From Solea solea (taxonomy: Eukaryota; Chordata; Actinopteri; Pleuronectiformes; Soleidae), in NCBI RefSeq assembly GCF_958295425.1, contig NC_081151.1, positions 23,380,799 to 23,444,798 on the forward strand: DNA of 64,000 bases. The letters are read 5' to 3'. Positions 1 to 10,654 of this stretch are shown here, one piece after another; the first letter of the stretch is position 1, and the number at the start of each line of letters is the position of its first letter. The notes beneath the pieces were generated by a model, which was given only the letters and a program-made list of their open reading frames with translations, did not search any database and was not told the origin of the DNA. The translations under genes and the position numbers were made by a program.

Positions 1-100
1 AGCAGACCAGCAGCTCGTGTGTCCCCCTGAGCTAAAATCACTGATTTTCTGTGTGGGCTTTGGTGTGGGAGAGTGAGTGTTTTACAAAAGTCTGTCTCAC
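1..100. repeat. Fold-back repeat family, one arm (copy 1, cut by window edge)
   Basis: Right arm of the palindromic family whose best copy is at 30700-31084. Recognised by the core GTGTGGGAGAGTGAGTG and by GTCTGTCTCAC at the outer end. It lies in the expected 3' UTR or downstream flank of SNAPC1. Confidence 0.8.
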
Positions 101-130
101 TTTTATTATGGGAGTCTTTTGTGACACGGC

Positions 131-3100
131 TCAAGCTAAGTTTTGTTCCTCCTGTGTGAGCGACAGTGTGAAGAGCTTCTCACTTATTATGTGGATGTTG
201 TCTTTGGTTCTGGCTTTGAGCGACGGTCTGTTAATCCTGGTATAGACCGGTTTAAAGGATGGTCCGGCCTCGCTGCTGCCGAAATTCACCTCCACCTGCC
301 GATGGCGACGCGACTTGGACGCCTGAGAACACAACAAAAAACATTTACTCTTAATATTTAGCATAAAACATTTTTTTTTTTTTTAATTGTTTTAAAAACT
401 TAAAAATCTCACAAAAGAAGAGATAATAACACAAACCTCTGCTGCCTGTCCATAAGCCTTTGATTTGATGGTAGCGATGAGCCGGGCTCTTTTGGAGCTC
501 TGTGGACACAAACCAGACGGTCGTCAGCAAACAGCGCCACCCGCTGGACATCATCGGCGGTACCAGTGGATAAAAAGCAGCTGATCTCATCATTTTTGAA
601 TATTCATGATGAAAAGTGAGCGTGTGATCTGACAGAATAACCAAACGATTTCAGTTCGTGAGTGCAAACAGAAATTGAAATTTGTTCTCAGACCTTGTTT
701 GAACAGTTAAACGCTGAAACTCCAGCCCTCGGGGGTTTCATTCACCAGTTTGTGAGACATTACTCTTTTACATGGTTTATTTCTATTCATGTTCAATATG
801 AGATGACAGAGGTGATTTCTCTGTGTTGACATCATCCCAGTGTCAAAAAGCCAACTTTCTGAAAAAATTATAGGGTATTTATTCATTTTATTTCATCTTG
901 CAGGTTTTTTCTCTCTCAACTTCAAATACCGTGGAATGCAGATTCTGATCCTGAATGTTAACTGGAAACACGGCACAGAGAGAAGAGTATAGAATTATCC
1001 TTCCAAAGCAAACACCGTGTGTTTATTAAAACAGAGCCTTTTTACTGTTGTGTAGATGAAATATTTACCTCCTGTCCAGACGACGTTTCCTCGCCACTGT
1101 CTTTGACCTCAGTTGTCCTCGTGTCCTGACGACACAAAAACATCACAAAAGGAAACAATTATCACAAAAGTAGAAACATTTAAGAAGAAAAATGACATCT
1201 TTTTGAGTCGACGATATCTACGTCACATGTTCACGACTTCACATCTTTATCTCACTGTTAGACGGATAGAAAACTGAAGTTCATAAACCACTCACTCTCC
1301 CACACCAAAGCCCATAGAGAAAATCAGTGATTTTGGCATACGGGGACACAGGAGCTGCTGGTCTGCTGCTGCCTCGTGTGGTCACTTTGTGTCACTGACG
1401 TAAATCTGAACAAAGGATTTTAAATGCCGAATTGACAAAATAAGACATTTGAGGTTAGTGATGGAGGCAGCAGTGGATCAACCACTCCTGTGTGTGTGTG
1501 TGTGATGTTAAAATCACTGATTTTCTCTATGGGCTTTGGTGTGGGAGAGTGAGTGGTTTACAAACTTCAGTTGATTGATTCCAGCCTGATTTATACTCAC
1601 AAAAATAAACTTCAGTCTTTTTGATTAGTGCAACATAAACCCAACAATAATCTACTCTGGTTGTAACCAAGAGTCAAACTCCAGATTTAAATGTAAAATG
1701 TTATATTATTTATGATTTTTGATTTACTTGAAGTTTGGTGTCATTTTTTAGCTTTGGGAAACACTGACAGACATTTAAAGTCCAAACAAGGAATTAATTT
1801 AACGACAGATGAATCCATGATGAAAACAGAGCCACAGAAGATGTCTCACCTTCCTCTGCCGCCACTTGTAGAAATCCTTCACGGTGCTGAGCAGCTGAGG
1901 GACCATGTCTCTGTGGATCAGGTCCACGGAAGAATCCGTCTGTTGTGGCGGCGGAAACACCGACGACTTCAGCTCCGTGTACATGGTGTGAACGTTGGAC
2001 AGTTCCTGCAGAAGAAGTGAAGAGGTCAAAATATCTGATATGAGTCACTATGCCAAAGTTTTCTGATTTTTCAGCTTCTTAAATGTGAATATTTTCTAGT
2101 TTCTGCCATTTTTCAGCTTCTTAAATGTGATAAATGTGAATAACACTTATGTGTAGAAGTGGTAAAACTGTTGATTTATATTGTTACAGTGGTGAAACAC
2201 TTTTCACTCTTTGCTCCATAATCCTTTAACTTTTCACATGTTTTCAGTCACTATTTTCCAACATATATAGAAAGTGTCAACAGGAGAAACTCCAACTGTA
2301 TTTGCTTTACAGGGACGTTCATGCTCTTCTTCTTTTCTCTCTCTCTCTCTCACCTCCAGCAGCTCGGTGTTGATAATTTCCGGCAGATGCGACGATCGAT
2401 CCATGAAATTCTCACAAAAGGTCGACTTCACCACATTCCTGCGCTTCTGGTAGTCAAGCTGTGAGGAGAGAAGAAGGAGGAGACAGGGAGAAAAGACACG
2501 TCACAGCGTGTGAAGAGGAGGATGTACATGTTTCCATCGCCGCTTTTTCATTACGCGGTCACATCCGGCACGGCTCGTATCCTGCTCTGACGAGGTTATA
2601 GCGAGCTGAGCCGATACTAAAACAGTCATGAGCACGACGTCCAACACAAGAATCAAAGCCAACGATGTCCAACTGTAGATCAGTTAAAACGACTTAAAGA
2701 TCCTAATTGTAGTTCCAAAATCTGCTTGGTCATGCAGGAAGTACTGAACGATTCTGTGAACAAATCTTTTTAATAAACTGATTCTAATGATTCAGTTACA
2801 CCCAAACAACTGCTTTACAATCACTAGGAGGAGCTATAGTAATGGAAAGTAAAGTGTGTCAGCTCACCAGCGTGGGCATGGCAGTGAAGTGGAACGCCTT
2901 CAGGAACATCAGCCGCCGCAGGATGTAGACGGCGTCCACGTGCTGAGCGTCCACGGCGTCTTTCTCAAACTTCTTCACTACGTCCCAGTCCTTCAGCGCG
3001 ACACGGATCTGTAGCCGTGGAGATAAAGGTTACTTCACTCCACAAACGATGGACAAACCAAACAGTGTGCAGGGGATTTCTGCTGCGACCTGCTGACCTG

Positions 3101-4932
3101 CTTGCGGCGTGCGTTGGTCTGACACTGGTACAGACTGTACAGCAGGTAAAGACCTCCCACTCTGATCTGGAAGCTGAACGGCGGCAGGAAGTAGCCGTAG
3201 GCCGTGTCCAGAATCAAACGAACGAACGCTCGGCCCTCGCGCTTCACTGCGCCGCTGAAACATGAGAGAAACAAAACGTGTTATTCACACACATACTCTT
3301 ACAGTTTAATGAGCAAAAACAAAAAATTATGTTAAACTGATTAAAAATTCAGCTCAATAGGAACTATATTTATAATTCAGTATCTCAACGTGTATGTAGC
3401 TTTATTAGAAATATATTATTTATTTATAACTATGAAAGACATTCAAGCCAATATACTGGAATTACTGAATAATAATAAAGCACAAATGCAATTTTCATTA
3501 AATGTATTTTATTATTAATGTTTCTTAAAGTTAAACAGTTTCAACGGCACCGCGGCAATGTAGAGTTAAATGCAAAAAACACATAAATAACGGTGTTTTT
3601 ATATCTTATATAATGTGTAATTTTTATAAATTGCACTGGATTTTTGACCGTACCTTTCAAACGCTCCATTACAGATACATTTATTTATTGTATTATTTAA
3701 CCAGACTGTATGTGTACATATGACTATGACACGTCTGGTTCTCCATACATGTGGATTCACAATGAAAACAAGTGAGATTCTTTGTGAGAAACACAAAGTT
3801 CCAGCTCAGGTTTTTCCATTATTGTAAACCACAAGTGTCAAACTGGTGGCCCGGGGGCCACATGTGGCCCTCCAATCAATTGCATGCGGCCCGCCAACCA
3901 CTGTGTGAGGTGATGGAATAGAGACAGAATATAAGACTTAATGTATTTGCCGGCAATATTTTTATTTATTATTATTAATAATAATAACAATAATAATAAT
4001 AATAATAATAAGACATTCGGTTGTAATCATTGCTTTATTAAATATATTCTACTCAACATGGAATAACATATATTTAAGCTGTTTTAATCACAATTATCCT
4101 CGCCATTATTTGCTAAATGTTCTCTATTTTTGTGCATCATGTCTAATATCATAATGAATATCTTATATTGACCACCGGCTACTAAATAGTTGTTTTTTCC
4201 ACTTTTGTTCCTGTAGCGACAGTTTTCCTATAAAAGGTCGCTAAGAGGCTTAGGTGGGCTCCAGGCAGTTACGCGTCATTCAAATGAATCCAAGTCCAGT
4301 GATGTTTATTGTTTGACGATTTATTCTTGGTTGTATGATGATTTATTCTTGGTTATTTGACGATTTGACGGTAAACAGAAAATATAAATCAGGAACGCCA
4401 CTAACCCCCTTTCTCTCTTACCCCCCGCCGATCCGAGTGCCCAGGTGTATAGATTAAACCACACCCATGTGTCAATCAAAAACGGAAGTGACATGACCAA
4501 AAAACAGTATGAGTGACCTTTCAAAATAAACAATAAACAAACAGACCAAATATGCATTTTGGCCCCTACAGTTCCTCTATGTCGGCCCCAGCTTGACCAG
4601 ACTAGATGCTCATTGGCCCCCAGGTCATTTGAGTTTGACACCCCTGTTGTAAACTCTTTGTTGTGTTTTTGTCCGCGCTGCAAATCATCAAATGTACCTT
4701 TATTTTACTGGGGAATGTTACTTTTAACATTCCAGTATTCCGGGGTCGACAGAATAAACAAACACAACATGGAGGAAAACGACAGAGAGAAAAGAACTTA
4801 CTAGAAAATGTGTGAGAAGTTCATTTCCCTCCAAATTGTGGCAAAAACCTGGAAACGAACAGAATCTTTTTCTTGGAAGCGGCTGAGAATCTGCTCACAG
4901 TCCGCCTTCACCTGTTCCCTGTAATTCTCCAT
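131..4932 (-). CDS. snapc1: SNAPC1, snRNA-activating protein complex subunit 1 (SNAP43), complete, 8 coding exons
   Basis: Subunit of the nuclear SNAPc complex that binds the proximal sequence element of snRNA genes transcribed by RNA polymerases II and III. Coding exons in transcript order: 4932-4802, 3254-3098, 3008-2868, 2458-2354, 2005-1850, 1125-1069, 499-437 and 322-131. All introns are GT..AG and the phases add up to 1002 nt (333 aa; human protein about 368 aa). The N-terminal part (residues 1-180) carries the conserved FLPPFSFQIRVGGLYLLY block near residues 66-83. The C-terminus carries the basic SKSRRHRQ motif near residue 273, both family hallmarks I recognise from memory. The start ATG (4932-4930) gives MENYREQVKADCEQIL, fitting the family N-terminus. 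Intron 1 contains a hAT element; intron 5 contains a fold-back repeat. The 3' UTR begins below position 131 and includes an arm of the same repeat. Transcription is divergent from YIPF6. Confidence 0.95.
1207..1571. mobile_element. Fold-back MITE-like element, nearly full copy (copy 2)
   Basis: About 365 bp in SNAPC1 intron 5. The left arm contains CTCACTCTCCCACACCAAAG and AAAATCAGTGATTTT. The right arm carries the reverse complement of the same blocks, so most of the element is one imperfect palindrome. The left outer end begins with GTCGACGATATCT. No coding capacity is seen. Confidence 0.8.
2063..2135. repeat. Fragments of the GGCTGCAAC fish repeat, tandemly duplicated
   Basis: The segment CAGCTTCTTAAATGTGA occurs twice about 50 bp apart. 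It matches the inner part of the repeat seen at 14946-15200 and elsewhere. Confidence 0.55.
3830..4646. mobile_element. Non-autonomous hAT-type element with 8-bp target-site duplication
   Basis: About 817 bp in SNAPC1 intron 1. The left end reads CACAAGTGTCAAACT; the right end, reverse-complemented, reads CAGGGGTGTCAAACT. These are short terminal inverted repeats of the kind ending in CA..TG. Both sides are flanked by the same 8-mer TTGTAAAC (3822-3829 and 4647-4654); an 8-bp duplication is the hallmark of hAT insertion. Subterminal GTGGCCC/GGGCCAC blocks are also typical of these animal elements. The interior is AT-rich with no transposase frame, although a 120-codon open stretch on the minus strand (4321-4683) runs through it by chance. 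Confidence 0.85.
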
Positions 4933-5789
4933 GTTTTTAAAATGTTTTTTTACACAAATACACGATAAAAACTAAAACTAAGACACTTAAAATCCACCAG
5001 CGTCGTCTTCACTGTTTCCATAGTTTCGACGAGAAAACGCTGCTCAACAACAACTACTACTACTTCCGGCGAGGAATTAGTGCGTCACAGCTTTTCATGA
5101 TACCTTCACGGCCCGTCGATGTTTTTTAAATCCCTTCGAATACCGCCTACTAAATGTTTATGAACATTAAAACTCAAAAGAAGTCAAGAAAACAGATTTA
5201 GATGATGTGTTCTAAGATTTTTAATCGATGCACAAGAAAGAGACTCATAGATTTAAGCTCCAGATTCAGAATTATATTCGTCTTTTGGCTGTGCATGTTT
5301 TACCACTGAAACGCTGATAAATGTACGGAAGAGGATTAGGGCCATATTTGATATTTAAAATTTTAAAAGATCCAGAAATATGAAGTAAATACAATATTTA
5401 TTTATTTTTTAATTAAAAAAATTCAGATATGATTCAGGATACGATTTAAAACGTAGTACATTACAAGTACAAGTACACAGCATTTATGATATTATTGTTT
5501 TGTTAGCTGATTGAATTTCACCTATACTACATATTTCTGAGTCCAGAGAGCGTACGTGAACGTACCACCCGGATGTGCGTAACCACGTCCTGCGGAAGTA
5601 AACAATCCTGAGCTGACGTGGAGCAGGAGAACTAGACCAACCTGATCCAGATCCACGGGTCTGGAGAAACGTCCGTGGTCTGTGTGTCTGTGTGACTTCA
5701 TCTAAAGTGAATCTGAGTCTCTGTCGGTGTCGTGTTTGATTCCGCAGTGACCGACGCTCCGGTACGAGAAGCTTCCCCTGCGCTCTAAG
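4933..5789. promoter_or_regulatory. Divergent promoter region shared by SNAPC1 and YIPF6
   Basis: 857 bp between the two start codons. CpG-containing blocks lie near each gene. An ETS-type core CTTCCGG lies at about 5062-5068 beside SNAPC1, and another GGAAGT core at about 5594 on the YIPF6 side. No TATA box is convincingly placed. The centre (5330-5460) is AT-rich. Head-to-head spacing below 1 kb is consistent with a bidirectional promoter, but this is inference from layout. Confidence 0.55.
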
Positions 5790-7443
5790 ATGGCGGAGGA
5801 GGCCAGCAGGCCGTTCGCCGGACTCTCCGACGTCTCCATCCCGGAGGACATCCCGGTGGAGGGAGACATCTCCGTGCCCGTCGGCCCCTCCAGGCGGGAC
5901 GACGAGTACTCGACGCTGGACGAGCCGGTGAAGGAGACCATCCTGCGGGACCTGCGGGCGGTGGGGAAGAAGTTCATCCACGTCCTGTACCCGAAGCGGA
6001 GCTCGGCTCTGCTGCGGGACTGGGACCTGTGGGGCCCGCTGCTGCTCTGCGTCACCCTGGCTCTGCTGCTGCAGGGCGGCGCGGCCGACAGCGACGACCA
6101 GGGAGGACCGCAGTTCGCAGAGGTACTCAAACTCATCAATATAATCATAAATAATTTGAGTTTCAATGAACGCGGGTTACATTTGAAGGAGAAGTTCTGA
6201 GGGGTTACATCTTTTTGAAGTGTTGACACAAAACCTCCTGTTCAGTAAAATCTTCAGCAAATGTTGACTGAATTTGGTCAAAGTAAATATGCATTGCAGA
6301 CATGTTAAAGGCACAGTGAGTAAGAAGTGGTGACCACTAATGGTCCACCCCAAGTATGACATGAATAAAATCATATTTCACGTGACAGCAGCGCGAGTAG
6401 TGCTTTGATTCACTTCAGCCTCTCTTCACTCGTTTCCTGACGTTCACACATGGACACACACAAACATGTTGACATCAGACTCATTAAAAACATTGCTCTG
6501 TTCTGGCAAACAGACGTGACGTTGGTGTGTATTTGAATAAAGGGCAGGGAAGACACATGAACGTGAACTCAGGAAGATCAGGAAGTTCCAGACCAGTTCA
6601 GCTGAGCCCCCGCTACGGAGGTTTAATCCACTGAACAAAAATGTCACCTAATAAAACAGTTTCCTAATAATGCTATAATAACTATATGTTTGTTGCTTTT
6701 TATAGCAGTTCAAGAACCTTTACTGACAGGAAACTGGAGTTTGCATTGCTTTGACAAACAGGAGATGTTTATCCACTGCTGAGTTTATCAGTATGTTTAA
6801 TATTTGTTATTTTGTATTATTTTGCATTTCAAATCCTTTGTTCAGATTTATTGTAGTGACACAAAGTGACCACACAAGGCAGCAGTGGACCAGCAGCTCC
6901 TGTGTCCCCGCAATCTAAAATCAGTGATTTTCTCTATGGGCTTTGGTGTGGGAGAGTGAGTGGTTTACATACTTCAGGTTCCTGTTGGAAAAGTCTGTCT
7001 CACAGTGAGATAAAGACGTGAACATGTTCATGTCTGACTGACCTGTGTCCTGTGATTGACCTGTGTCCTCTCTTCTCTGCTTGACTCCGCGTTAGGTCTT
7101 CGTCATCGTCTGGTTCGGCTCCATCGTCATCACCCTGAACTCTAAGCTGCTGGGCGGCACCATCTCCTTCTTCCAGAGCCTCTGTGTGTTGGGATACTGC
7201 ATCATGCCTCTGACCGTGGCCATGGTCGTGTGCCGGATCGTCCTGATCGGCGGCTCGGGGACGGTCAGCTTCGCCGTGCGGCTGGTGGTGGTGACGGCGT
7301 CCTTCGGCTGGTCCACCTTCGCGTCCACGGCCTTCCTCGCCGACAGCCAGCCTCCCAACCGCAAGGCACTGGTGGTGTACCCGGTGTTCCTCTTCTACTT
7401 TGTGATCGGGTGGATGATCCTGACGTTCTCGCCCTCGCAGTAG
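5790..7443 (+). CDS. yipf6: YIPF6, Yip1 domain family member 6, complete, 2 coding exons
   Basis: Multi-pass Golgi/early secretory membrane protein of the Yip1 family, which partners Rab GTPases and other YIPF proteins. Exons are 5790-6122 and 7096-7443, joined in phase 0 with GAG|GTACTC donor and TTAG|GTCTTC acceptor; the product is 226 aa (human about 236). The cytosolic N-terminus holds the family segment FAGLSDVSIPEDIPVEG (residues 9-25). KKFIHVLYP and LLRDWDLWGP lead into about five hydrophobic segments from residue 83 to the C-terminus, including VFVIVWFGSIVITLNSKLL and FLFYFVIGWMILTF. The start ATG has A at -3 and G at +4. The single intron contains a partial fold-back repeat at 6815-7030. 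From memory the mammalian gene has more introns, so intron loss is possible. Poly(A) signal at 7641. Confidence 0.96.
6815..7030. repeat. Fold-back repeat, right half (copy 3)
   Basis: In the YIPF6 intron. It runs from the central AAATCCTTTGTTCAGATTTA through the GGGAGAGTGAGTGG core to the outer end GTGAGATAAAGACGTGAACA. The left half is absent. Confidence 0.75.
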
Positions 7444-7640
7444 AGAACGACGCTAAAGGACCAGATTTGAGTTTAACTGTCAAAGAAACACCAGAATCTG
7501 CCTTTGAACGACTACTGACGTGACTGTGAGTGAACCTGAGCTTCACGGACAATAATTATTAGATGAGCTCAGATTCACACATGTAGAGCGGAGGCTACGT
7601 TTAGATTGTTCCAGCTTCTCTCTCCGAAAAAGCTGTGTAA

Positions 7641-7646
7641 AATAAA
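7641..7646 (+). terminator. YIPF6 poly(A) signal AATAAA
   Basis: Canonical AATAAA about 200 bp after the YIPF6 stop codon, the first such hexamer downstream. Confidence 0.6.
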
Positions 7647-8058
7647 GTCCAGATACGTGTATATAGAAATTCTCTATGAATGTTAAAAGCAAAGGGGCTG
7701 TGATGGTTTGTCTCTCCCTCATCCTCCTGGTTTCTGGGGTTTGAACGTTTCCATTAATGCATTACATTCAGAAATATTTTTAGAACTACATTTGACTGTA
7801 TCTGATGGTGATTTCATTATTTCAGGGGCCATTTTTTTTGTTTAAATACACAAATGAAGGGTAATGTGAGGACAGAGAAAGATGGGGATTACAATCAGTG
7901 ATAGTTCAGGATTTATGAAGGGTGGTTGTATGAATGTCTTGCATACAGTTTATACTGCACTTTGTGATCTTATTTTGTTGAGAAACAGCTGGAAAGGAAA
8001 GAGGAGGTTTTAGCCATTTAACAAAATGCTCATCTCCATAAAATCAGCATCAGATTAA

Positions 8059-8430
8059 GTCTACGATATCTCAACAACATGTTCATGACTTCACATCTTT
8101 ATCTCACTGTAAGACAGACAGGAAACTGAAGCTCATAAACCTCTCACTCTCCCACACCAAACCCCATAGAGAAAATCAGTGATTTTGGCATACAGGGACA
8201 CAGGAGCGGCTGGTCTACTGCTGCCTCATGTGGTCACTTTGTGTCATTGCGGTAAATCGGAACACAGGATTTTAAATGCAGAATAATACAAAATCATACA
8301 TTTGAACTTAGTGATGGAGGCAGCAGTGGATCAACAACTCCTGTGTGCTATGATGTTAAAATCACTGCTTTTCTCTATGGGCTTTGGTGTGGGAGAGTGA
8401 GTGGTTTACAAATGTTAGTTTCCAACTGTA
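8059..8430. mobile_element. Fold-back MITE-like element, nearly full copy (copy 4)
   Basis: About 370 bp between YIPF6 and the fusion gene. Both arms are present with the CTCTCCCACACC / GGTGTGGGAGAG core pair. The left outer end CTACGATATCT matches copies 2 and 7. Confidence 0.8.
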
Positions 8431-8891
8431 AGAGGCTGACAAATGGCAATAAAATGAGTATGTTCTGAACATGTAACATGTTTTTTTGCATCAGAGAATC
8501 ACATCACGTCATCTTCAGGATTTCTGTGTCACACTGTCAGACTTGTTCACACGTGGAAAACAACCATGCTGTTCTTTTAAACCTTTGACCCCCCCCGCTG
8601 GTTCAGCAGATAACTGTCGCTGTCTGTGTTCATTTCTTTTAATTTATGTGTATGTATTCATTTACATGGTCGAGTGGAAGAAAGATTAAAAAGTCATTGA
8701 TCTGCAGAGATTTTATCCTGGTTTGTTGTTTTTTTTCCACTTCACCTGTAAAACCGTAGAACCAGTTAAACTTTGACCATATTTTCCATTTCTCTATTTT
8801 CATGTTTTCTCATTGACTTACATTCACTTGGACAGACTAACCAAAGCATTATCTCTAACCTTAACCAGAACCAGTTAATAACTTAATCTAA

Positions 8892-9040
8892 CTCAACTCT
8901 TCCTCAGTAATGAGGTTCTGCCTCATTAGGACCAGGATTTGGTCTCCATGAGGACTCGTGGTCCTGACAAGGTCTGTGTATATGACAGAACAGGTCCTAA
9001 AGAGGTGACAAATACAAGAACACACACACACACACACAAC
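8892..9040 (-). repeat. (TG)n-linked interspersed repeat, copy A (minus orientation)
   Basis: On the minus strand it reads from a (TG)n tract through TTCTTGTATTTGTCACCTC, CTTGTCAGGACC and AATGAGGCAGAACCTCA. The same order occurs at 27290-27425 and 61010-61115 on the plus strand. Confidence 0.75.
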
Positions 9041-9399
9041 CTGCCCATCTACATTTTGAATCATGACAGGTTTCTCAAGGAGATGAAGGCAGAAGTTATT
9101 TCGTGATTTAAGTACAAATAAAACCAAAATGTTATATAATATTACACTTAAAAAACATGACTGTAACAAAACATACATTTAAACATCTTTGAAAAATACT
9201 GGTTTCTTCTTTATTCAACTTTCTGATACATTTATATTCAATAAAATAAAGAAGCGAGAAATTTCACCGTTTCTAAATAAAGTCTGGTTTCATTCTTAAT
9301 TTTTAGTGCATTTATACGTCTTAATTTGAATCTTTACTCGTTTAATAAGAAGATTTAACATTAATATGCCGCTGATTAAAACGAACGAGCGTCCGCTTT

Positions 9400-9679
9400 T
9401 ATTTTGAAAGGTCAAGCGCCGGAAGATACAACTTTGCTGCTACTAGCGTAAACGCTCACAGCACCAGCGACAATAGATGTGATGTTTGTCCGCGTATTTT
9501 AACCAAAATTAAACACTTTATTTCAATTATATGAACACGAAGAGGACGTGAAAGACGAACGTGTGTTTGTTTGACCACATCTGTGACAAACCGACGCGTG
9601 GAAAATGTAGTTTTTGTGGTCGGAAGTTGTCGAGGGTGTAATGACGATTTGAGTCGACCGGACTGAACCATGTTCTGAG
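9400..9679 (+). promoter_or_regulatory. Probable promoter and first non-coding exon of the THAP/integrase-finger/DTD2-like gene
   Basis: A CpG-bearing patch with an ETS-type GCGCCGGAAG element at about 9416-9425 is followed by a possible exon ending TTCTGAG|GTGAGAC at 9679. No other promoter-like sequence lies between YIPF6 and the first coding exon at 10655. The exact transcription start cannot be seen. Confidence 0.4.
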
Positions 9680-10313
9680 GTGAGACACAGTTTACAGCGG
9701 AGGAGCTGTGGGCATTCATCTGAAATCTGGGTTATTATGAACAACAACACTGGCGTTTTTGTGATAATAATCTGGGAGCATTTGTGTCATAAATCGATCA
9801 TTTGGTCGACAATAATCTTAAAAGGTTATTAATGATTAATCTCTCTTTATATAACTAATCTAGTCCGCACAAACCAAATAATGTTTTGAATAAGCACGTA
9901 ATTAACCGTTTTCAATCATCGATTAGATTATTATTGTGGGGGGGGGGAGCAATTTGTTTTTAATTGCATTTTCAAAACATTAAAACCATTAAATTGTGAA
10001 TTTAATTAGTCTCGCATTAAATTAATATTCTCAATATTGATCTATATTTGTAAATCAAGAGATCAATTGACACTTGTATGTACAAAACTGAATTAATGAT
10101 TTGTTTTTAGATGAATTCACTTCTCACCAACAACAGTCCAAAACGTTAAGAGGTTATGTCTATATAAAACTAATGTCTGTTTATCAGTAAACTATCTTTT
10201 TAAAGGCTGTAAATAGTGATTGTTTTCATTAAGAGTTTGTTCGTCCATCACTTGTTTGATAATTTAATTCATAAAATATAAGAAAATAAATGGATTTCAC
10301 TGTTATTTCATAG

Positions 10314-10390
10314 ATCATTATGGCACAACAGCAGCTCCTGAGGGAGTTCTCCATCCCTGCTCTGGCTGATAAACAGTGATCACTGTCCAG
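10314..10390 (+). other. Probable 5' UTR exon containing a 19-codon upstream ORF
   Basis: Bounded by TTTCATAG| and CTGTCCAG|GTAAAT. It contains an ATG (10320) in strong context (A at -3, G at +4) opening a 19-residue frame that ends at TGA 10377-10379, before the splice donor. Spliced to 10655 it leaves the main ATG, which has a weak context (C at -3, C at +4), as the next start. Confidence 0.4.
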
Positions 10391-10445
10391 GTAAATCCAG
10401 GTTTTCTTACTGTAAAATGCTCTCCTTGACCCTTGACCTTTGTCT

Positions 10446-10453
<8 letters not shown>

Positions 10454-10526
<73 letters not shown>

Positions 10527-10553
10527 ATATATATATGTATATATATATATATG

Positions 10554-10604
<51 letters not shown>

Positions 10605-10633
10605 CTATATGTATATAGATATATATATATATA
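10454..10633. repeat. (CT)n(TA)n compound microsatellite
   Basis: Pure CT then about 160 bp of TA with interspersed GTATA steps, ending about 20 bp before the first coding exon's acceptor. The TA part is self-complementary. Confidence 0.9.
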
Positions 10634-10654
10634 ACGTTGCCTCTGCTCTCACAG

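Noticed and set aside
4321..4683. 120-codon minus-strand frame
   Set aside because: Lies inside the non-autonomous hAT element and shows no transposase motif.
5484..6229. Minus-strand frames of 165 and 175 codons over YIPF6 exon 1
   Set aside because: Arg/Ser-rich shadows of a GC-rich coding exon; YIPF6 on the plus strand explains the region.
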